Assembly (NCBI RefSeq): GCF_014205135.1
Contig: NZ_JACHMY010000001.1
Span: forward strand, 5,394,001-5,458,000
Direction: 5' to 3'
DNA: 64,000 nucleotides
DNA from: Kribbella italica
GTDB lineage: Bacteria; Actinomycetota; Actinomycetes; Propionibacteriales; Kribbellaceae
This document shows, piece after piece, positions 26,609-34,634 of this stretch. Positions within the stretch are counted from its first letter, which is position 1, and each line of letters opens with the position of its first letter. Made by a program: the position numbers and the translations under genes. The notes under the pieces were generated by a model. It ran no database searches and was not told where the DNA came from. It worked only from the letters and a program-made list of their open reading frames with translations.

Positions 26609-28206
26609 CGGATGAACTCACCCGCACGGGCCGCCAGGTCGAGCATCGGTCCGGGAACCAGACCGAGCACCACCGTGGCGGCGAGACCCAGGGCGACGGC
26701 GGTCGTGGTCTGCCACCCGGGCAGCACCACGTCCGGAGCGTCGTCCGGCAGGTCGGAGAAGAACATCAGCACGATCACGCGGACGTAGAAGAACGCGGCG
26801 ACCAGGCTGCAGAGCACGGCGATCACGACCAGCGGCCACGCGCCACCGGTCCAGGCCGCGGTGAACACGGCCCACTTGCCGGTGAAGCCCGCGGTCAGCG
26901 GGATGCCGGCGAAGGAGAGCAGGAAGAAGGCGAAGATGCCGCCGAGCAGCGGCGACTTCTTGCCCAGTCCGGCCCACCGGGACAGGTGGGTCGCCTCGCC
27001 GCCCGCGTCGCGCACCAGCGTGACGACGGCGAAGGCACCGATGGTCGGGAAGCCGTAGGTGACCAGGTAGAACAGCACCGCCTGGGTCGAGGTGATCCCG
27101 TTCAGGACGCCGCTGCCGGCCTGGGCCAGCCCGATGAACGCGGTCAGCAGGAAGCCCGCGTGCGCGATCGAGGAGTAGGCCAGCATCCGCTTCACGTCGG
27201 TCTGGGTGATCGCGACGATCGAGCCGACCACCATGGTGAGGATCGCGACGATCCACATCATCGGCGCCCAGTCCCAGCGGGTCCCGCCGAGGGCGACGTA
27301 GAAGACCCGCATCAGGCCGACGAACGCGGCGATCTTGGTGCAGGCCGCCATGAACCCGGTGACCGGCGTCGGTGCGCCCTGGTAGACGTCCGGCGTCCAC
27401 GAGTGGAACGGCACGGCGCCGACCTTGAACAGCAGGCCGACCCCGAGCAGACCGGTCCCGGCCAGCAGGATCGCGTCGCCACCGGTCTGGGTGGTCAGCG
27501 CGTCGGCGATGCCGCCCAGCGACATCGTGCCGGCGTACCCGTAGATCAAGGCGATGCCGAACAGCAGGAACGCCGAGGCGAACGCGCCGAGCAGGAAGTA
27601 CTTCATCGCCGCTTCCTGCGAGATGAGCCGGCGGCGCCGGGCCAGTCCGCAGAGCAGGTACAGCGGCAGCGAGAAGACCTCGAGCGCGACGAACAGCACC
27701 AGCAGGTCGTTGGCCGACGCGAACAGCATCATGCCGCCGATCGCGAACATCGTCAGCGGGAAGACCTCGCTGTGCTCGACCTTGGCCGCGGTGCCCTCGC
27801 GCTCGGCCTCACTGCCCGGTACGGCGGCCGCCTGGCCGGCGAACGCCGACAGGCCTCCGTCGACCGAGCGCTCGGCGAACAGCAGCAGGCTGATGAGCGT
27901 CAGCGCGAGCAGGATCACCCAGGTGTAGAGCGCCGGGCCGTCGACCGAGATCGCACCCTCGGCCGCGACCAGCTTCTTCTCGTCGGCCATCAGCAGCACG
28001 GTCAGTACGCCGGCCACGACCACGCCGACGATCGCGATCGCGACCTGGACCAGGTGACGCCAGGTGCGCGGGAGGAACGCCTCGGCCAGTACGCCGAGGC
28101 AGGCCGCACCGAAGACCACGAACAACGGCATCAGCTCGTTGTACTCGATCTTCGGCGCGACGAAGTCCGCCAGCGGCAGAACCTGCGCCGTCAGCACTGC
28201 ACTCAC
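26605..28206 (-). CDS. nuoN: NADH-quinone oxidoreductase subunit N
   Basis: A 533-residue antiporter-like membrane subunit of complex I with about 14 membrane segments. The Mrp-type core is visible in LYLLCGLARRRRLISQEAAMKYFLLG (partly quoted), FKVGAVPFHSWTPDVYQGAPTPVTG with its conserved Lys and His, and SIAHAGFLL. It moves protons across the membrane as electrons reach menaquinone. The insert after residue 120 (AAAVPGSEAEREGTAAKVEHSE) is hydrophilic and seems lineage-specific. Starts with GTG overlapping the nuoM stop (GTGA); the stop overlaps the prenyl synthase start. Confidence 0.95.
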   Translation of the reverse strand: MSAVLTAQVLPLADFVAPKIEYNELMPLFVVFGAACLGVLAEAFLPRTWRHLVQVAIAIVGVVVAGVLTVLLMADEKKLVAAEGAISVDGPALYTWVILLALTLISLLLFAERSVDGGLSAFAGQAAAVPGSEAEREGTAAKVEHSEVFPLTMFAIGGMMLFASANDLLVLFVALEVFSLPLYLLCGLARRRRLISQEAAMKYFLLGAFASAFLLFGIALIYGYAGTMSLGGIADALTTQTGGDAILLAGTGLLGVGLLFKVGAVPFHSWTPDVYQGAPTPVTGFMAACTKIAAFVGLMRVFYVALGGTRWDWAPMMWIVAILTMVVGSIVAITQTDVKRMLAYSSIAHAGFLLTAFIGLAQAGSGVLNGITSTQAVLFYLVTYGFPTIGAFAVVTLVRDAGGEATHLSRWAGLGKKSPLLGGIFAFFLLSFAGIPLTAGFTGKWAVFTAAWTGGAWPLVVIAVLCSLVAAFFYVRVIVLMFFSDLPDDAPDVVLPGWQTTTAVALGLAATVVLGLVPGPMLDLAARAGEFIR

Positions 28207-29726
28207 TTCTGTCCCTCCGTCACGGGGATCTCAGGGGCCTTGTCGGTGACGCCCACGATCTGCATCGTCGACTCCACCGCCGGCTTGATGATGTCGACCA
28301 CCGGCTTGGGGTAGATCCCGAAGCCGACGATCAGCAGCACCAGCGGGGCGATCGCGAACACCTCGCGGAAGTTCAGGTCCTTCAGCTTCTCGATCCCGTC
28401 CCGCACCGGGCCCGTCATCAGGCGTTGGTACATGATCAGGATGTAGAGCGCGGCCAGCACGATACCGAGCACCGCGATCACGGCGATCACCTTGTGCTTG
28501 CTGAAGGTGCCGGCGAGCACCATGAACTCGCTGATGAACGGCGACAGCCCCGGCAGCGCGAGGCTGGACAGGCCGGCGAACAGGAACGTCCCGGCCAGCA
28601 CCGGCGCGACCTTCTCGACCCCGCCGTAGTCGGCGATCCGGGCCGACCCGCGGCGCGAGATCAGGTACCCGGCGACCAGGAACAGCGCGGCCGTCGACAG
28701 GCCGTGGTTGAACATGTAGAGCGTCGACCCGGTCAGCCCCTGCGAGGTGAGCGCGAAGATGCCCATCACGATGAAGCCGAAGTGCGAGATCGAGGTGTAG
28801 GCGATCAGCCGCTTGATGTCGGTCTGCCCGATCGCCACCAGCGCGCCGTACAGGACGCTGATCAGCGCGAGCACCAGGACCACCGGGGTGGCCCACTTCG
28901 AGGCCTCCGGGAACAGGCCCAGGCAGAACCGGATCATCCCGAAGGTGCCGATCTTGTCCAGGATGCCGACCAGCAGCACCGACGTACCCGGCGTCGCCTC
29001 GGCGGCGGCGTCCGGCAGCCAGGTGTGGAACGGCACCATCGGCGCCTTCACCGCGAAGGCGAAGAAGAAGCCGAGGAACAGCCAGCGCTCGGTGTTCTGC
29101 GACATGTCCAGCTGGATCATGTCGGTCAGCAGGTACGACGGGTCGCCGGCCTTGGCCGACACGACGTACAGGCCGATCACCGAGGCCAGCATCAGCAGGC
29201 CGCCGAGGAGCGAGTAGAGCAGGAACTTCACCGCGGCGTACGAGCGCTGCGCGCCGCCGAAGCCACCGATCAGGAAGTACATCGGGATCAGCGTGGCCTC
29301 GAACAGCACGTAGAAGAGGAACACGTCGGTGGCGGCGAAGACCCCCAGCGACAGCGCCTCGAGCACGAGCAGCCAGACGAAGAAGGACTTCTCGCTCCAG
29401 CGACCGGTCTTCGCGTCGTTCCACGAGGCCAGCTGGACGATCGGGGTGAGCAGCGCGGTGAGCACCAGCAGCACCAGTCCGACGCCGTCGAGGCCGAGCG
29501 CGAAGTGCGCGCCGAAGGCCGCGATCCAGGTGTGCGTCTCCGCGTAGTCCGCCGCGCCGTTCTGGTGGTAGCCGACGGCGATCACCAGGGTCAGGACGAG
29601 CGTGAGCAGGGAGAAGACCAGGGCGACCTGCTTGGCCAGCAGGGCCTTGGCCTTGGGCACCGCCAGGGTGACCAGGGCTCCCACGAGAGGCAGGAGCAAC
29701 AGATACGTCAGCCAACCGATGTTCAC
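28203..29726 (-). CDS. nuoM: NADH-quinone oxidoreductase subunit M
   Basis: A 507-residue proton-pumping antiporter-like subunit of complex I, about 14 membrane segments. Key parts: LFYVLFEATLIPMYFLIGGFGG with the conserved Glu, FAVKAPMVPFHTWLPDAAAEATP (parts) with the channel Lys, and YTSISHFGFIVMGIFAL. Length is normal for the family. It starts with GTG inside the nuoL stop (GTGA) and ends in the nuoN start, so the three pump subunits are translated in a chain. Confidence 0.96.
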   Translation of the reverse strand: MNIGWLTYLLLLPLVGALVTLAVPKAKALLAKQVALVFSLLTLVLTLVIAVGYHQNGAADYAETHTWIAAFGAHFALGLDGVGLVLLVLTALLTPIVQLASWNDAKTGRWSEKSFFVWLLVLEALSLGVFAATDVFLFYVLFEATLIPMYFLIGGFGGAQRSYAAVKFLLYSLLGGLLMLASVIGLYVVSAKAGDPSYLLTDMIQLDMSQNTERWLFLGFFFAFAVKAPMVPFHTWLPDAAAEATPGTSVLLVGILDKIGTFGMIRFCLGLFPEASKWATPVVLVLALISVLYGALVAIGQTDIKRLIAYTSISHFGFIVMGIFALTSQGLTGSTLYMFNHGLSTAALFLVAGYLISRRGSARIADYGGVEKVAPVLAGTFLFAGLSSLALPGLSPFISEFMVLAGTFSKHKVIAVIAVLGIVLAALYILIMYQRLMTGPVRDGIEKLKDLNFREVFAIAPLVLLIVGFGIYPKPVVDIIKPAVESTMQIVGVTDKAPEIPVTEGQK

Positions 29727-31594
29727 GACAACCTCACCGCGAGGAGGGCGACGACCACGAGAGCGGCGCCGAAGACCATGCTGAGTGCGTACGAACGGAC
29801 GAAGCCCGTCTGGAACCGGCGGAGCCGGCCGGACAGACCGCCGAAGAGTGCGGCCAGGCCGTTCACCGAGCCGTCCACGCCCCGGTTGTCCAGCCAGACC
29901 AGCGTCCGGGTGAGGTACTGGCCCGGACGCATCAGGACCGCCTCGTTGAGCGCGTCGCCGTACAGGTCACGGCGGGCGAACGTGGTGACCGGCGAGACCT
30001 TGACCGGCGCCTCGCGCGGGATCTCCTGGCGGTAGCGCAGGTACCCGATGGTGGCGCCGACGAGGACCACGGCGACCGTGATCAGCGTCATCACCAGCGC
30101 GCTGACCGGCGGGTGGTGCTCCTCGTGCCCGACCACCGGCTCGAGCCAGTGCACGATCCACTCGCCGGCGAAGTACAGCGCACCGCCGCCGATGGACAGG
30201 ATCGCCAGCACGATCAGCGGGACCGTCATCGCCTTGGGCGACTCGTGCGGGTGCACGTCCTCGGCCCAGCGCTTCTTGCCGAAGAAGGTCATCATCATCA
30301 GCCGGGTCATGTAGAACGCGGTGATGCCGGCCGCCAGCAGGGCGCACAACCCGATCACGAAGTTGTCCGCGAAGGCGGCCTCGATGATCTTGTCCTTGCT
30401 CCAGAAGCCGGCGAAGCCCGGGAACCCGATGATCGCCAGGTAGCCCATCAGGAAGGTCGCGAAGGTGATCTTCATCGACGTCCGCAGGGCACCGTAGTGG
30501 CGCATGTTCACGTCGTCGTTCATGCCGTGCATCACCGAGCCGGCCCCGAGGAACATGTTGGCCTTGAAGAAGCCGTGGGTGATCAGGTGGAAGATCGCGA
30601 ACACGTAGCCCGCCGGGCCGAGACCGGCGGCGAGCATCATGTAGCCGATCTGGCTCATCGTCGAACCGGCCAGCGCCTTCTTGATGTCGTCCTTGGCGCA
30701 CCCGATGATCGCACCGGCCAGGACCGTCACGGTTCCGACGATGACGACCGCGGTCGAGGCGACCTCGGTCTGCTCGAAGATCGCGTGCGACCGGGTGACC
30801 AGGTAGACGCCGGCGGTGACCATGGTCGCCGCGTGGATCAGGGCCGAGACCGGGGTCGGGCCCTCCATCGCGTCCAGCAGCCAGGACTGCAGCGGCACCT
30901 GGGCCGACTTGCCGCAGGCCGCGAGCAGCAGCATCAGGCCGACCAGCGTGGCCCAGGTCGACGACATCCCCTCGGCGCCGGAGTTCACCGTGGTGAAGGC
31001 CGACGAGCCGAACAGCGCCCACATGCTCATCACCGCGAGCGACAGGCCGATGTCACCGACCCGGTTCACCACGAACGCCTTCTTGGCGGCGGTGGCGGCC
31101 GAGTGCCGGTCCTGCCAGAACCCGATCAGCAGGTACGACGCCAGGCCGACGCCTTCCCAGCCGACGAACACCAGCAGGTAGTCCGCCGCCAGTACCAGTA
31201 GCAGCATCGCCGCGATGAACAGGTTCAGGTAGGCGAAGAAGCGGCGCCGCCGCGGGTCGTGCGACATGTAGCCGATCGAGTAGATGTGGATCAGTGATCC
31301 GACACCCGTGATCAGCAGGACGAACAGGATGGACAGCTGGTCGACCAGCAGGGTGACGTCGACGTGCACGCTGCCGACCGAGAACCACTCGAACAGCTTG
31401 ACCGTCTCGGACCGCTCCTCGGCGCCGCTGCCCTGCATCTGGACGAACAGGACAGCACCGCAGACGAAGGAGGCCAGCGACGCCGCGGTGCCGAGCAGGT
31501 GACCCCAGGCGTTGGTGGCCTTGCCACCGAGCAGGAGGATCGCCGCCGACACCGCTGGGATCGCGACCAGCAGCCACGCGAGCTCATGACTCAT
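29723..31594 (-). CDS. nuoL: NADH-quinone oxidoreductase subunit L
   Basis: The 623-residue distal proton-pumping subunit, about 16 membrane segments, with the long amphipathic lateral helix expected in the C-terminal 120 residues. Signature pieces: FAYLNLFIAAMLLLVLAADYLLVFVGWEGVGL (parts) with its conserved Glu, LLAACGKSAQVPLQSWL with the conserved Lys, and HAATMVTAGVYLVTR. An internal loop after residue 435 (KKRWAEDVHPHESPKAM) matches the typical placement before the last helices. Start follows the nuoK stop by 11 bases. Confidence 0.96.
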   Translation of the reverse strand: MSHELAWLLVAIPAVSAAILLLGGKATNAWGHLLGTAASLASFVCGAVLFVQMQGSGAEERSETVKLFEWFSVGSVHVDVTLLVDQLSILFVLLITGVGSLIHIYSIGYMSHDPRRRRFFAYLNLFIAAMLLLVLAADYLLVFVGWEGVGLASYLLIGFWQDRHSAATAAKKAFVVNRVGDIGLSLAVMSMWALFGSSAFTTVNSGAEGMSSTWATLVGLMLLLAACGKSAQVPLQSWLLDAMEGPTPVSALIHAATMVTAGVYLVTRSHAIFEQTEVASTAVVIVGTVTVLAGAIIGCAKDDIKKALAGSTMSQIGYMMLAAGLGPAGYVFAIFHLITHGFFKANMFLGAGSVMHGMNDDVNMRHYGALRTSMKITFATFLMGYLAIIGFPGFAGFWSKDKIIEAAFADNFVIGLCALLAAGITAFYMTRLMMMTFFGKKRWAEDVHPHESPKAMTVPLIVLAILSIGGGALYFAGEWIVHWLEPVVGHEEHHPPVSALVMTLITVAVVLVGATIGYLRYRQEIPREAPVKVSPVTTFARRDLYGDALNEAVLMRPGQYLTRTLVWLDNRGVDGSVNGLAALFGGLSGRLRRFQTGFVRSYALSMVFGAALVVVALLAVRLS

Positions 31595-31605
31595 CGGTGA
31601 TTACC

Positions 31606-31905
31606 TCAGTACTTGAGCAGGTTGGCGTCGTCGACCGAGGCCGAACGACGGGTGCGGAAGATGGCCATGATGATCGCCAGGCCGATCACGACCTCGGCCG
31701 CGGCCACCACCATCACGAAGAAGGCGGCGATCTGGCCGTCGAGATTGCCGTGCTGGCGGGCGAAGCTGACGAACGCCAGGTTGCACGCGTTCAGCATCAG
31801 TTCCACACACATGAACACGACGATGGCGTTGCGGCGTACGAGAACACCCAGAGCACCGATGCTGAAGAGGATCGCCGCCAGAATGATGTACGGCTCGGTC
31901 GTCAC
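31606..31905 (-). CDS. nuoK: NADH-quinone oxidoreductase subunit K
   Basis: A 99-residue membrane subunit of complex I with three membrane segments. The conserved acidic residues in the second and third segments are visible (FMCVELMLNACNLAFV and VVAAAEVVIGLAI), which help couple quinone chemistry to proton movement. Start is a GTG overlapping the nuoJ TGA (GTGA). Size is normal (about 100 residues). Confidence 0.96.
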   Translation of the reverse strand: MTTEPYIILAAILFSIGALGVLVRRNAIVVFMCVELMLNACNLAFVSFARQHGNLDGQIAAFFVMVVAAAEVVIGLAIIMAIFRTRRSASVDDANLLKY

Positions 31906-32747
31906 AGCTTGTCTCCTTCGCCGTAGCCGCTCAGATCCGTGCCTTCGGGCTCGGTCGGGACCTGGTCACCGGGGTCGCCTTCGCTGATCCGGCGGACCGC
32001 GTTCACCTCGTCACGCTCCTCCGACTCGGGGAACACGGTGCCACGGGCCTGCAGGACGCGCGAAACCGAGGTCGGCGCGATCGACCCGTCCGGCAGCAGC
32101 GCCGGGGTGTCGACGGCGTTGTGCCGGGCCAGTACGCCGGGCGTCGGCAGCGGGCCGGGGTGTACGCCGTGGTCGGCGTACTTGCGGATCCGCTCCTCGG
32201 ACAGGTCGCGCTGAGTCTTCTTGCGGGTCAGCCGCTCGCGGTGGGCCAGCATCATCGCGCCCATCGCCGCGGTGATCAGCAGCGCCGAGGTCACCTCGAA
32301 GGCGAACACGTACTTGCCGAACAGCAGCTGGGCGATCCCCTTCGGGTTGCCGTCCGGCTGGGCCTGGCCCAGTCCGACCGGGTCGCCGTACACGGCATTG
32401 CCGACCGCGAAGACCAGCAGTACGCCGATCCCGAGGAAGGCCAGGCCGGCGAGCAGGCGCTGTCCGCGAATCGTCTCCACCAAGGAGTCGGACGCGTCGA
32501 CACCGACCAGCATCAGCACGAACAGGAACAGCATCAGGATGGCGCCGGTGTAGACGATGATCTGGACGGCGAACAGGAACGGCGCGTCCTGCGCGGCGTA
32601 CTGGACGGCCAGGCAGACCATCACCGTGGCCAGCAGCAGCGCCGAGTGCACCGCCTTGCGGACCAGGATCATCGCGATCGCGGCCAGCACCATGACCGGT
32701 GCCAGCATCCAGAACGCGACCTGGCCGCCGGTGACGAGGCTCGTCAC
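31902..32747 (-). CDS. nuoJ: NADH-quinone oxidoreductase subunit J
   Basis: A 281-residue membrane subunit of complex I. Residues 1-185 are the normal five-helix NuoJ core (AVHSALLLATVMVCLAVQY, FAVQIIVYTGAILMLFLFVLM, and VTSALLITAAMGAMML). It then has a hydrophilic tail of about 95 residues, rich in charged and Pro residues, which E. coli NuoJ lacks but other actinobacterial NuoJ proteins often have. The GTG at 32747 overlaps the nuoI stop and sets the reading start; the longer open frame upstream is only the shadow of nuoI. Confidence 0.95.
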   Translation of the reverse strand: MTSLVTGGQVAFWMLAPVMVLAAIAMILVRKAVHSALLLATVMVCLAVQYAAQDAPFLFAVQIIVYTGAILMLFLFVLMLVGVDASDSLVETIRGQRLLAGLAFLGIGVLLVFAVGNAVYGDPVGLGQAQPDGNPKGIAQLLFGKYVFAFEVTSALLITAAMGAMMLAHRERLTRKKTQRDLSEERIRKYADHGVHPGPLPTPGVLARHNAVDTPALLPDGSIAPTSVSRVLQARGTVFPESEERDEVNAVRRISEGDPGDQVPTEPEGTDLSGYGEGDKL

Positions 32748-33292
32748 TGGTCGCCACCACCCTCGGCGGGAACCGCCGCGCCGGTCAGGCCGCGGTAGTA
32801 GTCCTTGTCGGTGGTGCCGAGCAGCATCGCGTGCGGCGGCTCCTCCATCCCCGGCAGGAGCGGCGCCAGCAGGTCCTTCTTCTCGTAGATGAGGGACTCG
32901 CGGCTGCGGTCGGCCAGCTCGTACTCGTTGGTCATCGTGAGCGCCCGGGTCGGGCACGCCTCGATGCAGAGTCCGCAGAGGATGCAGCGCAGGTAGTTGA
33001 TCTGGTACACCCGGCCGTACCGCTCGCCGGGCGACATCCGCCCACCCTCTTCGTTGTCGGCGCCCTCGACGTAGATGGCGTCCGCGGGGCAGGCCCACGC
33101 GCACAGCTCACAGCCGATGCACTTCTCCAGGCCGTCCGGCCACCGGTTCAGCTGGTGCCGGCCGTGGAACCGCGGCGCGGTCGGCTTCTTCTCGAACGGG
33201 TACTCCTCGGTGAACACCTTGCGGAACATCGTCCGGAAGGTGACACCGAAACCCGCTACCGGGTCCCAGAGGGATTCTTTGACGCTAGCCAC
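32744..33292 (-). CDS. nuoI: NADH-quinone oxidoreductase subunit I
   Basis: The 182-residue iron-sulfur subunit that carries clusters N6a and N6b on the path to quinone. Two full 4Fe-4S motifs are present: Cys58, 61, 64 and 68 (CIGCELCAWACP) and Cys103, 106, 109 and 113 (CILCGLCIEACP). The start is a GTG that overlaps the last 8 bases of nuoH. The C-terminal 60 residues are a normal acidic extension that ends in a Gly-rich EGGGDQ. Confidence 0.96.
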   Translation of the reverse strand: MASVKESLWDPVAGFGVTFRTMFRKVFTEEYPFEKKPTAPRFHGRHQLNRWPDGLEKCIGCELCAWACPADAIYVEGADNEEGGRMSPGERYGRVYQINYLRCILCGLCIEACPTRALTMTNEYELADRSRESLIYEKKDLLAPLLPGMEEPPHAMLLGTTDKDYYRGLTGAAVPAEGGGDQ

Positions 33293-34634
33293 GGCTGCCT
33301 TCCTTGCTCCGACTATCAGTCTTGCTACGACTGTCCGTCTCGCTCGCGCTCGGAGTGCTGACGAGCGGTGGTGGCACGGGGAACCCGCCGGCGAACGCGT
33401 CGAAGTCGGCGTCGTCCGGCTCGGGCTCGGGTTCGGTCTTCTTCTGCGGCAGGAACATCGTGATCACCGCGACCAGCGCGACCGCACCGGCGGCCAGCAG
33501 CAGCCAGTTGCGCTGGAACTCGACCTCACGGCCGACCGCGCGCACGGTGGCGACCAGCACGATCCAGCCCAGCGAGACCGGGATCAGGATCTTCCAGCCC
33601 AGCTTCATGAACTGGTCGTAGCGCAGTCGCGGCAGCGTTCCGCGCAGCCAGATGTAGAAGAAGATGAAGCACATCATCTTGCCGACGAACCACAGCACCG
33701 GCCAGTAGCCGGAGTTCGCGCCGTCCCAGATCGAGATCGGCCAGGGCGCCCGGTACCCGCCCAGGAACAGCGTGGTGGCCAGTGCCGACACGGTCGCCAT
33801 GTTGATGTACTCGGCCAGGAAGAACATCGCGTACTTCATCGACGAGTACTCGGTCAGGAAGCCGGCCACCAGCTCGCCCTCGGCCTCCGGCAGGTCGAAC
33901 GGCGCCCGGTTCGTCTCGCCGACCATCGAGATCACGTAGATCACGAACGACGGGAAGAGCAGGAACGCGTACCAGCCGGGGATCGGGATCTCGGCGCCGA
34001 ACAGGTTGACCGACTGGTTGGAGCCCTGCGCGGCGACGATCTCCGAGGTGGACATCGAGCCGGCGAACAGGAACACCGTCACCAGGGCCAGGCCCATCGC
34101 GACCTCGTACGAGATCATCTGGGCGCTGGAGCGCAGGCCACCGAGCAGCGAGTACGTCGAGTTGGACGACCAGCCGCCGAGCACGATGCCGTAGATGCCG
34201 ATCGAGGCGATCGCCATCACGTACAGCACGGAGACCGGCAGGTCGGTGATCTGCAGCCGGGTGTAGGTGTCGGTGAACGGGATCTTCACCGTCGGGCCGA
34301 ACGGGATCACCGCGAAGGTCAGGAAGGCCGGGATCGACACGATCACCGGCGCCGCGACGTAGACGAACTTGTCCACGCCCTTCGGCGTCAGGTCTTCCTT
34401 GAACATCAGCTTCATACCGTCGGCCAGCGACTGGAGCAGACCGAACGGGCCGTGCACGTTCGGGCCGACCCGGTGCTGCATCCGCGCGACGACCCGGCGT
34501 TCCCACCAGATGTTGAACAGGGTGAGCACGACCAGGAAGACGAAGACCAGCAGCACCTTGATGCCGACGACCCACCAGGGGTCGTTGCCGAACCCGGCAT
34601 CCGGTACGTCGGCCATCGGGACGACGAGGCTCAT
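33285..34634 (-). CDS. nuoH: NADH-quinone oxidoreductase subunit H
   Basis: The 449-residue membrane subunit that forms much of the quinone chamber. Family marks: WWERRVVARMQHRVGPNVHGPFG (parts), the acidic loop LPEAEGELVAGFLTEYSSMKYAMFFLAEY (parts) and RGTLPRLRYDQFMKLGWK. About eight to nine membrane segments. After residue 390 there is a Pro/Glu-rich tail ending with a small repeat TDSRSKTDSRSKEGSRG, absent from E. coli NuoH. ATG start overlaps the nuoG stop (ATGA). Confidence 0.95.
   Translation of the reverse strand: MSLVVPMADVPDAGFGNDPWWVVGIKVLLVFVFLVVLTLFNIWWERRVVARMQHRVGPNVHGPFGLLQSLADGMKLMFKEDLTPKGVDKFVYVAAPVIVSIPAFLTFAVIPFGPTVKIPFTDTYTRLQITDLPVSVLYVMAIASIGIYGIVLGGWSSNSTYSLLGGLRSSAQMISYEVAMGLALVTVFLFAGSMSTSEIVAAQGSNQSVNLFGAEIPIPGWYAFLLFPSFVIYVISMVGETNRAPFDLPEAEGELVAGFLTEYSSMKYAMFFLAEYINMATVSALATTLFLGGYRAPWPISIWDGANSGYWPVLWFVGKMMCFIFFYIWLRGTLPRLRYDQFMKLGWKILIPVSLGWIVLVATVRAVGREVEFQRNWLLLAAGAVALVAVITMFLPQKKTEPEPEPDDADFDAFAGGFPVPPPLVSTPSASETDSRSKTDSRSKEGSRG

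Noticed and set aside
28425..31201. Long plus-strand open frames opposite nuoM and nuoL
   Set aside because: His/Gln/Arg/Glu-rich antisense frames without domains; the nuo genes are certain.
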